DNA of 64,000 nucleotides from Pedobacter sp. HMWF019 (lineage in GTDB: Bacteria; Bacteroidota; Bacteroidia; Sphingobacteriales; Sphingobacteriaceae): the NCBI RefSeq assembly GCF_003061025.1, contig NZ_QAIL01000086.1:1-64000 (forward strand), written 5' to 3'. Position numbers and translations under genes: made by a program. The number at the start of each line of letters is the position of its first letter. The stretch's first letter is position 1. Below, one piece after another: positions 34,476-43,800 of the stretch. The notes beneath the pieces were generated by a model. The model was not told the DNA's origin. It was given only the letters and a program-made list of their open reading frames with translations, and searched no databases.

Positions 34476-36511
34476 AGTTGATAGGATAAGGTGAACCGAT
34501 AAGAACGGCCAGGCATTGGAAAATTCTCCACCACATCATAATATTGATTGAACAGATTGTTCACTTCTGCAGTTAGCCTGACTTTATTTTTCCCGATAAG
34601 GGTATTGTAATGAAAAGCGATGTCATGCGTATACCAGGGTTTCACATAGTTAACTGGGATATTAGCCGCCTGGTTATACCGCTCACTGGTATAGATATAA
34701 CTATAGTTGAAACTATAATTTCTCCATTGTGCCCCTCCCATAAGGGAGCCACTGTGCAATGGAATATAGGGGATTTGATTTTTGTAATAAGCTGTGCCAG
34801 GTGTGACGTCCTGTGCCTGCTGATAGGTGTACGTTAAGCCCATATTGAGCTGAAGCTCTTGGGCTATACTCCACCCAGACTGCATATTGACATCGATTCC
34901 TTTAATATCGACCAGGTTCAAATTCTTCATACTCCATCTGAAGCCATTATTTCCTGGTACTGCAATAATTTTATCCTTCACCCGGTTGAAGTAAGCATCT
35001 GTTTGCAGAGAGAAGGAACGGAGTAGTGTATTGTCAAACAATTTCGCATAAGTAAAGCCAAGATCATATTGTTTGGTATATTCTGGTTTCAGGCTGGTGC
35101 GGCCAATCAACGTGTAATAAAGGTCATTAAAGGTTGGCATTCTAAAAATGCTTTTAAAGAAAGACCGTATCCGGAATTCTTTCTGCTCAAAAGGCTGCCA
35201 GGAAAGCATCAAGGTTGGCGTAAATTCCTGTTTATTACCCGCCGCAGTATAATATTTCACTTTATCGTTTACAAATGTTCCAAGCAGATTGGCCTGAATG
35301 TCCAGCCGGTCAAAATGAAGTTGGGTGGCCAATGCCAATAAAAATGTATTTCTTGTAGGATAAGGAAAATGATCCAGGTTTGCATCCAGCGTATTCAACT
35401 GATAATCGCCAGAAAGTACTGCAGTCCACCAGGAATTGATTTTATACTGATTGGCTACTGATAAATATAGCTCATGCTGGTGAAAGCGGTTGTTTAACAG
35501 TCCATCCAGATTTACAAAGTCCGGATCAAGATAACGGGTATAATCATTGGAATACTTGGCTAGCGCCTTCAAACGATAGGCATCCGTGATCTTCTTTTCA
35601 TAAGAAGATTGCACAAACAGATTTTTGCTCCAGCTTCTCTGGTCATAATCAAACCTGTTCCCGATAATTGGTCCCGGTAACCCCATTTGGTCCTTATAAA
35701 AATAGACTTTTGCATTCCATGTACTGCTGTCGGGTAATACCCCATTCAGTCCGGCCTCTACCCTCATCCGCTCCACATCTCCATTGTTGCGAACCGCTGT
35801 CGTATCATATACGCCATTGGTGTACCTGAATTTATACCTTCCGTTTGATTGGGTATATTCAGTACTCAGGCTCGCAGAAACACGGTCATTCAACTTGTGC
35901 TGCCACAATAAAGACGGATTAAGTAACCCAAATGAACCTGTTTTTAGTGCCAGTTTGAAATGGTCTTCTTCCCCTTTTTCAAATTTTGGCTGCAGGGTAT
36001 TCAGATATATAGAACTGGCAGAAGCAAAACCCCTCGCCGACTGGAAAATCTCACTTTTCTGACCACTGTAGAGTTCTATTTCTTCAATGTTATCCAGGGA
36101 GAATTTGCCTAGGTCTACCTGACCATTCTGGGCATTGGTAATGGGCACACCATCGTAAAATACGGCTGTATGGTTGGTCCCCATACTACGTACGTTGATG
36201 GTCTTCAGGCCACCTATACCTCCATAATCCTTCAATTGCACACCAGAAAAGAACCTGACTGCATCAGCAACAGATAAACTATTGAGTTTTTCCAGGTCTG
36301 CACCAGACAAGATTTGTAAAGGTGTAGAAGAAGTTTGCCTGCGGGAAAGCTTGATTGCTCTTATTTTTACTTCTTTCAGTTCGTTGGCTTTTTTCAGCGA
36401 ATCTGTTTGCGCAAAAAGTGGCTCTGGCCTGATACAATGACACCATAGTATAGCCAAAAAAGCATAAAAACAATATTTATCACCCCTAAAGGCAATTCTG
36501 GTTCTTATCAT
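34472..36511 (-). CDS. Second TonB-dependent receptor of the B12 locus
   Basis: A 679-residue outer-membrane receptor. I start at ATG 36511 (MIRTRIAF); an upstream Met adds nine residues. Signal peptide about 1-35 ending L-F-A-Q. TonB box-like L-K-E-V-K-I-R-A near 45. Plug at about 60-165 (I-N-V-R-S-M-G-T-N-H-T-A-V-F-Y-D-G-V, I-E-L-Y-S-G-Q-K-S). C-terminal barrel ending Y-R-F-T-L-S-Y-Q-L. It is the first gene behind the cobalamin riboswitch and overlaps the BtuG-like gene by 4 bp, so it too should carry a cobalamin or corrinoid. Whether it uses the propeller protein as partner, as BtuB2 does, is open. Confidence 0.88.
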   Translation of the reverse strand: MIRTRIAFRGDKYCFYAFLAILWCHCIRPEPLFAQTDSLKKANELKEVKIRAIKLSRRQTSSTPLQILSGADLEKLNSLSVADAVRFFSGVQLKDYGGIGGLKTINVRSMGTNHTAVFYDGVPITNAQNGQVDLGKFSLDNIEEIELYSGQKSEIFQSARGFASASSIYLNTLQPKFEKGEEDHFKLALKTGSFGLLNPSLLWQHKLNDRVSASLSTEYTQSNGRYKFRYTNGVYDTTAVRNNGDVERMRVEAGLNGVLPDSSTWNAKVYFYKDQMGLPGPIIGNRFDYDQRSWSKNLFVQSSYEKKITDAYRLKALAKYSNDYTRYLDPDFVNLDGLLNNRFHQHELYLSVANQYKINSWWTAVLSGDYQLNTLDANLDHFPYPTRNTFLLALATQLHFDRLDIQANLLGTFVNDKVKYYTAAGNKQEFTPTLMLSWQPFEQKEFRIRSFFKSIFRMPTFNDLYYTLIGRTSLKPEYTKQYDLGFTYAKLFDNTLLRSFSLQTDAYFNRVKDKIIAVPGNNGFRWSMKNLNLVDIKGIDVNMQSGWSIAQELQLNMGLTYTYQQAQDVTPGTAYYKNQIPYIPLHSGSLMGGAQWRNYSFNYSYIYTSERYNQAANIPVNYVKPWYTHDIAFHYNTLIGKNKVRLTAEVNNLFNQYYDVVENFPMPGRSYRFTLSYQL

Positions 36512-36614
36512 TTTTGTTGTGAGTATTACCCACAGCAAACAGTTAGATTAAAGAAATGAAATACATAAATAAAGCACTCACTCCTAGCTTCAATCCCCGA
36601 AAGCTATGAAATTC

Positions 36615-36775
36615 TAATGCTGGTGGCAGGTCTTCTGACTTACTTCCGGTGGTCTTGCCTTCCCATTTAAACCTGTGTTTAAACAGTGGCGAAGAATTAG
36701 ACCCCGTTTTGAAGCTTACAGCTGCGGGACAGTTATGGATTTACACCATATTCCCTTTTAATCCTGAAATTCTAC
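36615..36775 (-). promoter_or_regulatory. Cobalamin riboswitch
   Basis: On the minus strand the conserved blocks appear in order: GGGAA..GGTG.AA..CC (from about 36755 down), CCCGC..C.GTAA (about 36727), CCACTG (about 36690), GGGAAGG (about 36664), and AGTCAGA.GACCTGCC (about 36642-36624). These define an AdoCbl-type B12 aptamer. It lies about 100 nt before the first receptor gene start, so B12 should repress the locus. Confidence 0.95.
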
Positions 36776-36798
36776 AATATCAGGAACCAAAAGCGATG

Positions 36799-36829
36799 CA
36801 AAGGTATCAAATTTGCAAAGCTTCACAAA
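36799..36829 (-). promoter_or_regulatory. Promoter of the B12 uptake operon
   Basis: Minus strand: TTTG (36829-36826), 19-nt spacer, TACCTTTG (36806-36799). This matches the Bacteroidota -33/-7 consensus, and transcription would start just upstream of the riboswitch. Confidence 0.8.
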
Positions 36830-36873
36830 TAAATCTCATTTTGTTATCTTTAAGCCACTCATAAATCTTTAAT

Positions 36874-36959
36874 ATGCTTAAAACCGCTACCTTTTTACTC
36901 GGTATACTCAGCTTGAATACCATGGCACAACAAACAGACACCGTATTTCTAAAAAAAAA
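36874..36959 (+). other. Signal-peptide reading frame, shifted relative to the serine hydrolase
   Basis: From ATG 36874 an exported-protein N-terminus is encoded (MLKTATFLLGILSL, then N-T-M-A-Q-Q, cleavage likely after A). The frame then runs through nine A residues (36951-36959) and is out of frame with the hydrolase, stopping soon after. With one A fewer the two frames join perfectly. Confidence 0.8.
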
Positions 36960-38077
36960 TGATGGAATCCAAGCCAGAATTGTTTTCAACTGTCCTGGAT
37001 CATCCGCAAAAGCATGAAGTTCAGATATTGTATACACAGATCCGGAGAGATAAGAACAATAAACCTGCTTTTAAATCCTACAGCTATAATCTCAATGCAC
37101 ATCATTATTTCTATCCGGCCAGTACGGTTAAACTCGCTGCCGTCATATTCGCACTAGAGAAACTAAATGATCTAAAAGTAAAAGGTCTTACCGCACAAAG
37201 CACCATGCTTACGGATAGCAGTTATCAAGGACAAACCAAGGTGAGCCAAGATCTAACTGCAGAGAATGGGCTACCCTCTCTGGAGCATTACATCAAAAAA
37301 ATCCTGCTCACCAGTGATAATGATGCCTTCAACCGATTGTTTGAATTTATTGGCAGAGCGGAAATCAATGCCAAATTAAGGAAATATGGTTTAAGGAACA
37401 GTCGTGTATTAAATCGTTTGGCCATAGGAGATTCAGGAGAACCGGCCAAACATACTAACCCTGTTCGGTTTTATAACGGAGATCAGTTGGTTTATAGCCA
37501 GCCAGCACAATATGACCCTAAAGAATATCCGCTGCAGCTCAGCAATACACTAATGGGAAAAGCCTATCTGGACAGCAGTGAGCATCTGGTCAATAAGCCT
37601 TTCAGTCTTGAAAATAAAAATGCCTTCTCCGTTGCCGACCAGCAATCTTTAATGAAAAGACTTATTGCTCCAGAAGCCTATCCTGCAAATGAACGTTTTC
37701 ACCTCAGCCCTTCAGATTATAAGCTGATCTATACCTATATGAGTAAGCTGCCCATAGAAAGCGATTATCCAAAATATGACCCGAAGGAGTTTTGGCCAAC
37801 CTACGCTAAAATGCTGTATTATGGAAGAGAAAAGGAAACAGAACTCCAGCCAGACCTTAAAATATTCAATAAATACGGAGATTCTTACGGTTTCATCATT
37901 GACAACGCATATTTCAAAGACACCAAACACCATGTAGAATTCTTTTTAACGGCAGTGGTGCAATCTAATGAAGATGGCATATTTAACGATGGAAAATACG
38001 AATATGAAACCATCTGTTACCCTTTCATGAAAAACCTGGGTAGAATGATCTATAACTATGAACTCGACAGAAAATAA
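36959..38077 (+). CDS. Class A beta-lactamase-like serine hydrolase, signal peptide in another frame
   Basis: A 372-residue open frame of the penicillin-binding/serine hydrolase fold. The catalytic S-T-V-K is at 55-58, the S-D-N triad at 119-121, and a K-x-G-type element (N-K-Y-G-D) near 315. The family cuts or transfers at acyl-serine sites of peptidoglycan-type or other amides or esters and should work outside the cytoplasm. This frame has no signal peptide; a good one is encoded directly upstream in the +1 frame (ATG 36874) and meets this frame at an A9 run. The whole gene is most likely 36874-38077 with a frameshift. It could be a sequencing error, a phase-variable switch or transcriptional slippage. 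Confidence 0.8.
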   Translation: MMESKPELFSTVLDHPQKHEVQILYTQIRRDKNNKPAFKSYSYNLNAHHYFYPASTVKLAAVIFALEKLNDLKVKGLTAQSTMLTDSSYQGQTKVSQDLTAENGLPSLEHYIKKILLTSDNDAFNRLFEFIGRAEINAKLRKYGLRNSRVLNRLAIGDSGEPAKHTNPVRFYNGDQLVYSQPAQYDPKEYPLQLSNTLMGKAYLDSSEHLVNKPFSLENKNAFSVADQQSLMKRLIAPEAYPANERFHLSPSDYKLIYTYMSKLPIESDYPKYDPKEFWPTYAKMLYYGREKETELQPDLKIFNKYGDSYGFIIDNAYFKDTKHHVEFFLTAVVQSNEDGIFNDGKYEYETICYPFMKNLGRMIYNYELDRK

Positions 38078-38082
38078 ATTGC

Positions 38083-38964
38083 TTATTTCTCGTCCAGCAA
38101 GCGTTTTTCAATATCCTTTAATTTCTCAGTTTTGTCTTTTGGCAAGACTGGAAATTCAAGCTTCATTTTTTCCAGTGTATCTACAATGATCTGACTAATC
38201 GCCAAGCGGGTATACCATTTTTTATCCGCAGGAATAATGAACCAAGGCGCTTCTTTTGTAGAAGTTTCCTGGATCGCCTCTTCATAAGCTTCCATATACT
38301 TATCCCAATACTGACGCTCCACGATATCGCCCTCCGAAAATTTCCAGTTCTTTGTGCGGTCTTTGATCCTGTCCAAAAAACGTTCTTTCTGCTCATCTTT
38401 AGAAACGTACAGAAAGAATTTCAGGATCACCGTTCCATTCCTGCTCACATGCTGTTCAAAATTCCGGATGCTTTCGTAACGTTTCTTCCAGAAATCTTTA
38501 TCTATGTTTTTAACATCGGTATAACCGGGAATATTCTCCGCGAGGATATACTCCGGATGGACTTTACATATCAATACATTTTCATAATGGGAACGGTTGT
38601 GAATGCCGATTTTCCCACTTTGGGGCAAAGCTTTATAATGTCTCCATAAAAAATCATGACTATACTCTTCCGCACTTGGTGTTTTGAAACTATACACCTG
38701 ACAGCCCTGAGGGTTTAACCCGGACATCACATGCTCTATAGCGCTGTCCTTTCCTGCAGCATCCATCGCCTGGAAAATGACAAGCAGAGAATGAGAATTT
38801 GCCGCATACAGCGTTTCCTGAAAATCATCTAATTTATCTTTCGCCTCCTGAAGTTCCATTAACCCGTCTTCCTTGTCCAGTTTTCCGGAATAACTGGTTG
38901 CATAGTTTTTAAGGGATATCTTAGTTCCAGGCTCTGCAAGGTATTTTTCGATGTCTTTTTTCAT
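38083..38964 (-). CDS. ppk2: Polyphosphate kinase 2 family protein (PPK2)
   Basis: A 293-residue (from ATG 38964) cytoplasmic kinase of the PPK2 family. The Walker A is Q-A-M-D-A-A-G-K-D-S, the lid-type motif N-R-S-H-Y-E-N-V-L is near 125, and the Walker B region and the characteristic E-R-Q-Y-W-D-K-Y-M segment are also present. It uses polyphosphate to phosphorylate nucleotides, or makes polyphosphate from them; the class cannot be told from sequence. An in-frame Met at 39018 would add 18 residues with no obvious domain, so the start is uncertain. The gene converges on the serine hydrolase gene with a 5-bp gap and reads away from the GH30 gene. Confidence 0.9.
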   Translation of the reverse strand: MKKDIEKYLAEPGTKISLKNYATSYSGKLDKEDGLMELQEAKDKLDDFQETLYAANSHSLLVIFQAMDAAGKDSAIEHVMSGLNPQGCQVYSFKTPSAEEYSHDFLWRHYKALPQSGKIGIHNRSHYENVLICKVHPEYILAENIPGYTDVKNIDKDFWKKRYESIRNFEQHVSRNGTVILKFFLYVSKDEQKERFLDRIKDRTKNWKFSEGDIVERQYWDKYMEAYEEAIQETSTKEAPWFIIPADKKWYTRLAISQIIVDTLEKMKLEFPVLPKDKTEKLKDIEKRLLDEK

Positions 38965-39076
38965 AAGGTATGATTTTAAGTCTCCACTGTTGCTTAAAAG
39001 ATGGTCTTCTTCTATCAACGTAAGATGCTTAATTCAATTATACTAAAAATTTCACTAAATACTCATTTTCAAAAAC

Positions 39077-39105
39077 AATGAGCCCGATATAATACCGGGC
39101 TCATT
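39077..39105 (-). terminator. Rho-independent terminator of the GH30 gene
   Basis: A 10-bp stem (39077-39086 with 39096-39105) followed on the minus strand by a T-rich stretch. It is located 36 bp past the GH30 stop. Confidence 0.85.
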
Positions 39106-39140
39106 TCACTATCAACATATGGAGTTACCTTCTTCTAAAT

Positions 39141-40658
39141 CTAATTTTTCTGACCTGTAAAAGTAACCACACTCTGCGCAGGAATACTCAAAGTAAAACT
39201 ACCATCTGAGGCCACTGTAATTGGACTACTTTGCTGCCAATGCGCACTACTGCTCCCTGTTGTCTGATAGCTGGTTAAAGTTCCGGCCGAGAACCCTTGA
39301 AGATGTAAGGTCGTAGAGATCACCTGTGTGCCTGGATTAATGGCAACCAGGCTAAATTTACCCGTGGCCGGATCTTTATACGCAGAGACTTTAAGATCTG
39401 AATTGTTCTGTACCGTTGCTCCGAACCGGAAATATCCGGCATGTACGTAGCGGGAGAACTGTCCCATTACATCGTAGGTTTTTGGAAAATCCAGAGAACC
39501 ATCCCCGTTAGTACAGATCAGAGATTCATTATTTCGAATGGCCAGCATACCAAGCCAATATATAAAAGCATTTACATTGCATTCTGACATAAACTTATGC
39601 ATACTTGTGGCAAACTTCAACCCGCCGGTAATCGTGTTATCATAATTACCACTATCATCAGAGGTTTCTGTCATCCAAACCGGCCTGTTCCCTGTAGCAT
39701 AATTCCAGGTCACTGGGTTCTGGTTCAGCCCTCGTTTACCTAAAATCAGATCTCCCATTTCAACATAACCATGTCCCGCCAGGATATCTACATTGCTTTT
39801 ATCCATACCAGCCAGGAAAGAATTTGCTGTACCCCATGCTGCATTCTCTGAAGAAATAATCTTTGTCCCATTTAATCCTTGCTGGTTCAAAGCGGGCCGG
39901 AGGTTATTGGTTACAAATTGGCCCAGATGTGCCGAAGTCCAATAAGATGCGTCCCAATCTGAAAACACATTCTCAGGTTCGTTGGAAGGCGATATCCCAT
40001 AGAAGTTTACCCCTTCGTTTTGATAAGCTTTTGCAAAACCAGCCAGATAGTTTGCAAAATCCGTAGAACTGGTATTAAAATTCAGTCCATTGAAGCCTTT
40101 AGCACTCTCGCTGCTGGTATTGGTCTTCATTGATAAAGGCGGAGTCCAGGTACTGGCAATAGTGATCGGGACCTGGTACCGTTCCTTTATTTTTTTCAGG
40201 ATCCACAATTGCCCCAGTTGTTCTTTCTGAACATCTGTAAGAGCAGTATAAGCACTACTGGTCACATCAACATTGATATCCGTTCCTGCAGGTTTAATAC
40301 TAACCACGCCTGTTTGCTTATTAAAAGCGTACGTATGCAATACCTTACCCCGAACAATGTTCAACTGTAGGCCCTGTTGGCCCCAAAGGTAGCCCATAAT
40401 GCTATCGCGCTTTGAAGACTCAAAAAATGGCACAATACGACCTCCAAATGCTCCAAAACCATCGATGCGCTGGTAGGTTTGGTCCCAGTTCAAAGTAATG
40501 TCTGTGCCACCGGCAAGAGCAGCCGTCGTTGTTGTCTTTGCAGACATTTTAAGATTCTGTCCCTTCGAGATCAGCTCTTCTGCCGAATTCTTTTTACAGC
40601 TTGCAGCGCCTAGTGCAATCAATGCAAGTAAAGAGATGTTAATTGATTTGAACGTCAT
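39141..40658 (-). CDS. Glycoside hydrolase family 30 lipoprotein
   Basis: A 505-residue lipoprotein with lipobox A-A-S-C (Cys21) followed by K-K-N. Residues about 55-400 form a GH30 TIM barrel: D-G-F-G-A-F-G-G near 66, acid/base Glu227 in S-P-S-N-E-P-E, and nucleophile Glu331 in W-M-T-E-T-S-D-D. The C-terminal ~100 residues make the beta-sandwich side domain typical of GH30. Family members cleave beta-glycosidic bonds, including xylan, beta-1,6-glucan and glucocerebroside. The subfamily and substrate cannot be decided from the sequence. It is membrane-anchored and probably on the cell surface. A long inverted repeat lies upstream of the gene. Confidence 0.9.
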   Translation of the reverse strand: MTFKSINISLLALIALGAASCKKNSAEELISKGQNLKMSAKTTTTAALAGGTDITLNWDQTYQRIDGFGAFGGRIVPFFESSKRDSIMGYLWGQQGLQLNIVRGKVLHTYAFNKQTGVVSIKPAGTDINVDVTSSAYTALTDVQKEQLGQLWILKKIKERYQVPITIASTWTPPLSMKTNTSSESAKGFNGLNFNTSSTDFANYLAGFAKAYQNEGVNFYGISPSNEPENVFSDWDASYWTSAHLGQFVTNNLRPALNQQGLNGTKIISSENAAWGTANSFLAGMDKSNVDILAGHGYVEMGDLILGKRGLNQNPVTWNYATGNRPVWMTETSDDSGNYDNTITGGLKFATSMHKFMSECNVNAFIYWLGMLAIRNNESLICTNGDGSLDFPKTYDVMGQFSRYVHAGYFRFGATVQNNSDLKVSAYKDPATGKFSLVAINPGTQVISTTLHLQGFSAGTLTSYQTTGSSSAHWQQSSPITVASDGSFTLSIPAQSVVTFTGQKN

Positions 40659-40748
40659 AGAAATTGATTTTTTAGTTAATTTATATTTAGAAAAAATTAG
40701 CTACCATAATCAACCAGTCTATGGAATAATATCTCCAGCTCCAGGTTT

Positions 40749-40832
40749 GACATAAAATTAGTGGAAGAAAAAGTATCTTTTGAATAGTTTTTTCGCCTAT
40801 TCTGATACTTTTTCTTCCACTAATTTTATGTC
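40749..40832. repeat. Long inverted repeat between GH30 and GH38 genes
   Basis: Perfect 29-bp arms (40749-40777 and 40804-40832), starting GACATAAAATTAGTGG on the left. Inside is a second 6-bp stem (40782-40787 with 40797-40802) and a T6-C-G-C loop. It fills most of the 203-bp gap between two minus-strand genes and ends 30 bp past the GH38 stop. Confidence 0.85.
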
Positions 40833-40861
40833 ATTTAAACTTTTGGGAAGGACTCAGATTT

Positions 40862-43800
40862 TCAGTTGGGTGAGAAAATAAGATCCATAACACCCATTCC
40901 ACTTATAGTTATCACATCATTGGCCTGAAATGCCTTTCCACTGTTCTTGTCAATAAATTGCGATGGTTTTATACTATTCCATCTAATTCTGGTTTGTTGA
41001 GGTAATGGTTCAGGATTGTAAAGTCGAATCATAAAACCTCGATCCTGCTGAGGCGTTACACTGGTCACTACGATATGATTATCGCTCAGTTCAAATAATT
41101 CCCCTTTAACAACCATAGATCCATTGACTGGCAATGCCAACAAGGGTTGAGTAAATGCCATTCCCATTTTTTCTGTTTCAGAATAACTAAACTGACCATG
41201 AGGTCTTAATGCATATCTGAAACGGGCTATCCCCTCCTGATCAGCTTTGTAATTGGTATGCCAATAGTTATTCATTACATAACTGAACCAGTTTGAAGTT
41301 GGAGCCCCATCTTTTTTCCATTCTTTATGACCAGGAGCAACAGTACGTCGTTCATCAATCATAGCACCAGGCTCAACCAAGGGTGCTTCAAGCAGCATCC
41401 ACTGCATACCTTTATCTGTCGAATTTACATCCAGCCATCTTCGCCCATACATATAATCCATGTTTGAGCCTGGCAATTGATCGGTCAGGTAACGCATAGC
41501 ACCATAACCGGCATCCACTATTGTTTGATCAAAAGACGCATGGAAAGGAAATCCGAAATGAACAGCCTCTTTGTCGCGGATCGCTTTTTTGTCAACTATA
41601 TTTTCAACTTCAATTTCGTCACTTCCTGCATACAAATTTATCCTTCGCTCAAGCTTATTGGTACCCGGAGCCGCAGCAACCATGCTAACAGACTTCAGTA
41701 CCGGGCCGTTCTCCAATACCTTTAACTGGACATTGGCATTTGTAACTGCATCTGCCGGATTTAAACCTGCTACATACCAATAACTGTTTAATCCCTGACT
41801 GTTAAAAACACCGGCATAATTAAAATCATTATCCAGATTGATCTTCAGCAAACTACCATTTGTTTTATCCCACTGCACACTTACATTCCCGTTGGAAAGC
41901 GTTTGATCAGTTAAACGGAGCTTGGAAGTTGCACCCGGCGCTTGTGCATCTGAGAGCTCATACAATGCCGTCCCTAAAGGTGGAATATCCCGGGCAATAA
42001 ACACATAACTTCCATTGCTCAATTTTTGGAGCGGGTATAATTTACCAGATGCATCTTTGACTGCCTTGGCCTTAGTGCCAGTGGGCAGCATAACTGGTCC
42101 GCTTCGCTTCCAGGACAAGGTATTGAATACAGCTATTTTTTTTGACCTGGAATTATTGAAGGGCTGTAATAAATCCTTCTCCAGCGAGTGAATCTCTTCA
42201 TCCGCATCGAGCATAAATTGCTTCTTAATCCGCCATTGTTCAGTTACAAAAGGGACATCTGGCTCCGTAATGCTATTATGGGCGCCCCAGGTATGTTCAT
42301 GAAACATAATGATATTTTTCCAGGCCTCATAAAACCTCTCATTGCTATATTGCTTAGGATTTAACATGGAATAGAGCGTGGTCAGCTGTTGCAAACGCAA
42401 ACTATTCACTCTGTTTTTGCCTTCTTCAGAGGCGGTAGAAGCCGCCCCATCTTCCCAATATGGAGTAATATCACCTTTTACCACCTGAAGCTGGGCCCCA
42501 TACTTCTGCTCAAACTCCTCAAACATTTTGTCCGTTGTATTCAATACAATTTTAGGAGAGGAATATTTTCTATTCCATTGATCAACAAAACGAGAAATTG
42601 CCGTATCAATTGGCCCGTTATCTGCAACCACATTATAACGCCATTGTACCATTTCATAAGGATAATTATTCTTATCCAGTTCATTCAAGTAAGCCGCAAT
42701 TTTACCAGGACCACGTTTAAATATGCCTCCGGGAGCTGTTCCATGCCACGATGAATAGCCTTTTGCACCTGTCCAGAATAGCACCTTCTCTTCGCCCGAA
42801 GGGGAAGCCCACCAAACCGGCTTATCTCCCCAGGTTTTAACAAAATGCCCTACCCTGTCTCCAAGGTATGGATGATTTTCACCCATAAAATTAGGACCAC
42901 TCGAAAAATACCGAACCCCACCTTTAGACAAAGCCGTTACTGTTGTCCATGCAAAACCAGGTACATCAGAAATCATTGCACTATTAATAACAAGACCATA
43001 ATCTTTCTTTAACTGATTTGCATAATCTGTATAATGAAACATCTCTTCGGGCTCACTAAGACCTGTCAGAATATTAGCATATAAAGCCGACAAGCAAATA
43101 CTACCCGATTTTACTGCACTTATAAATTTTTCCTTTTGCAAGGGACTCGCTTGTTTCATGTAATTCTCTACCACCCATAACGACTCAATATTCCATTTGA
43201 ACCGGGCCTCTACCGGAAGGTTTTTTGTGGTCTCGATCATCTGCAAGGCATCATCAATATTCTTTATATGAATTTTTAATACCTCCGGCTGAAGGTGAGA
43301 ATAACCTATATCGGTATGCGAATGGTGTATAAAATGTAAAACGCGGTACTTTACAGGTCTCAGTGCAACAAATTTATGGATCAATACTTTACTGCCAGCT
43401 GTAACATTAATCATAATACTGTCCTCTTTCGAAACCGGATTTACAGGAATATCAAATTGATTTACGCCATCGAGAAGCTGAAATGAATGTGATTCCTGAC
43501 CCCTAATGTCGACTGTCATTGGCACATCTTTGCCAAAATGCAAAGCCGCTATTGTAATGACTTGCTTTCCATCTTTTAATAAGAATGGTCGGGGATAGAT
43601 ATCCGCTTTTTCCTCAAATGAGAATTTAAAAGTCATATACCAATCATTGCTGTTTTGTGCCTGACCAACAACTTTAAGTCTAACTGGCATACCAGATTTA
43701 AGTTTGTTCACTGGCAAACGAAGAAATGACAGTCCGTGAGCATCATTTGCTCCGTCTCTTTTAGTTTGATGAAAAACCAGTGCAGAGCTGTCGGCGGTAA

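Larger units (their letters stand above)
36512..36873. other. Regulatory region (362 bp) between B12 operon and serine hydrolase gene
   Basis: The gap holds the cobalamin riboswitch (36615-36775) and its promoter (36799-36829), both for the minus strand. The rest (36512-36614) is the leader after the aptamer. No further gene is visible. Confidence 0.8.

Noticed and set aside
36608-36785. Direct repeat GAAATTCTA on both sides of the riboswitch as possible attachment sites
   Set aside because: The match is only nine AT-rich bases and the sequence between is a complete cobalamin riboswitch; there is no integrase or insertion.
36959-38077. Calling the serine hydrolase a dead pseudogene
   Set aside because: The catalytic frame is full length with S-x-x-K and S-D-N intact. 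The only defect is one base in a homopolymer, which is better treated as a frameshift or slippage site.
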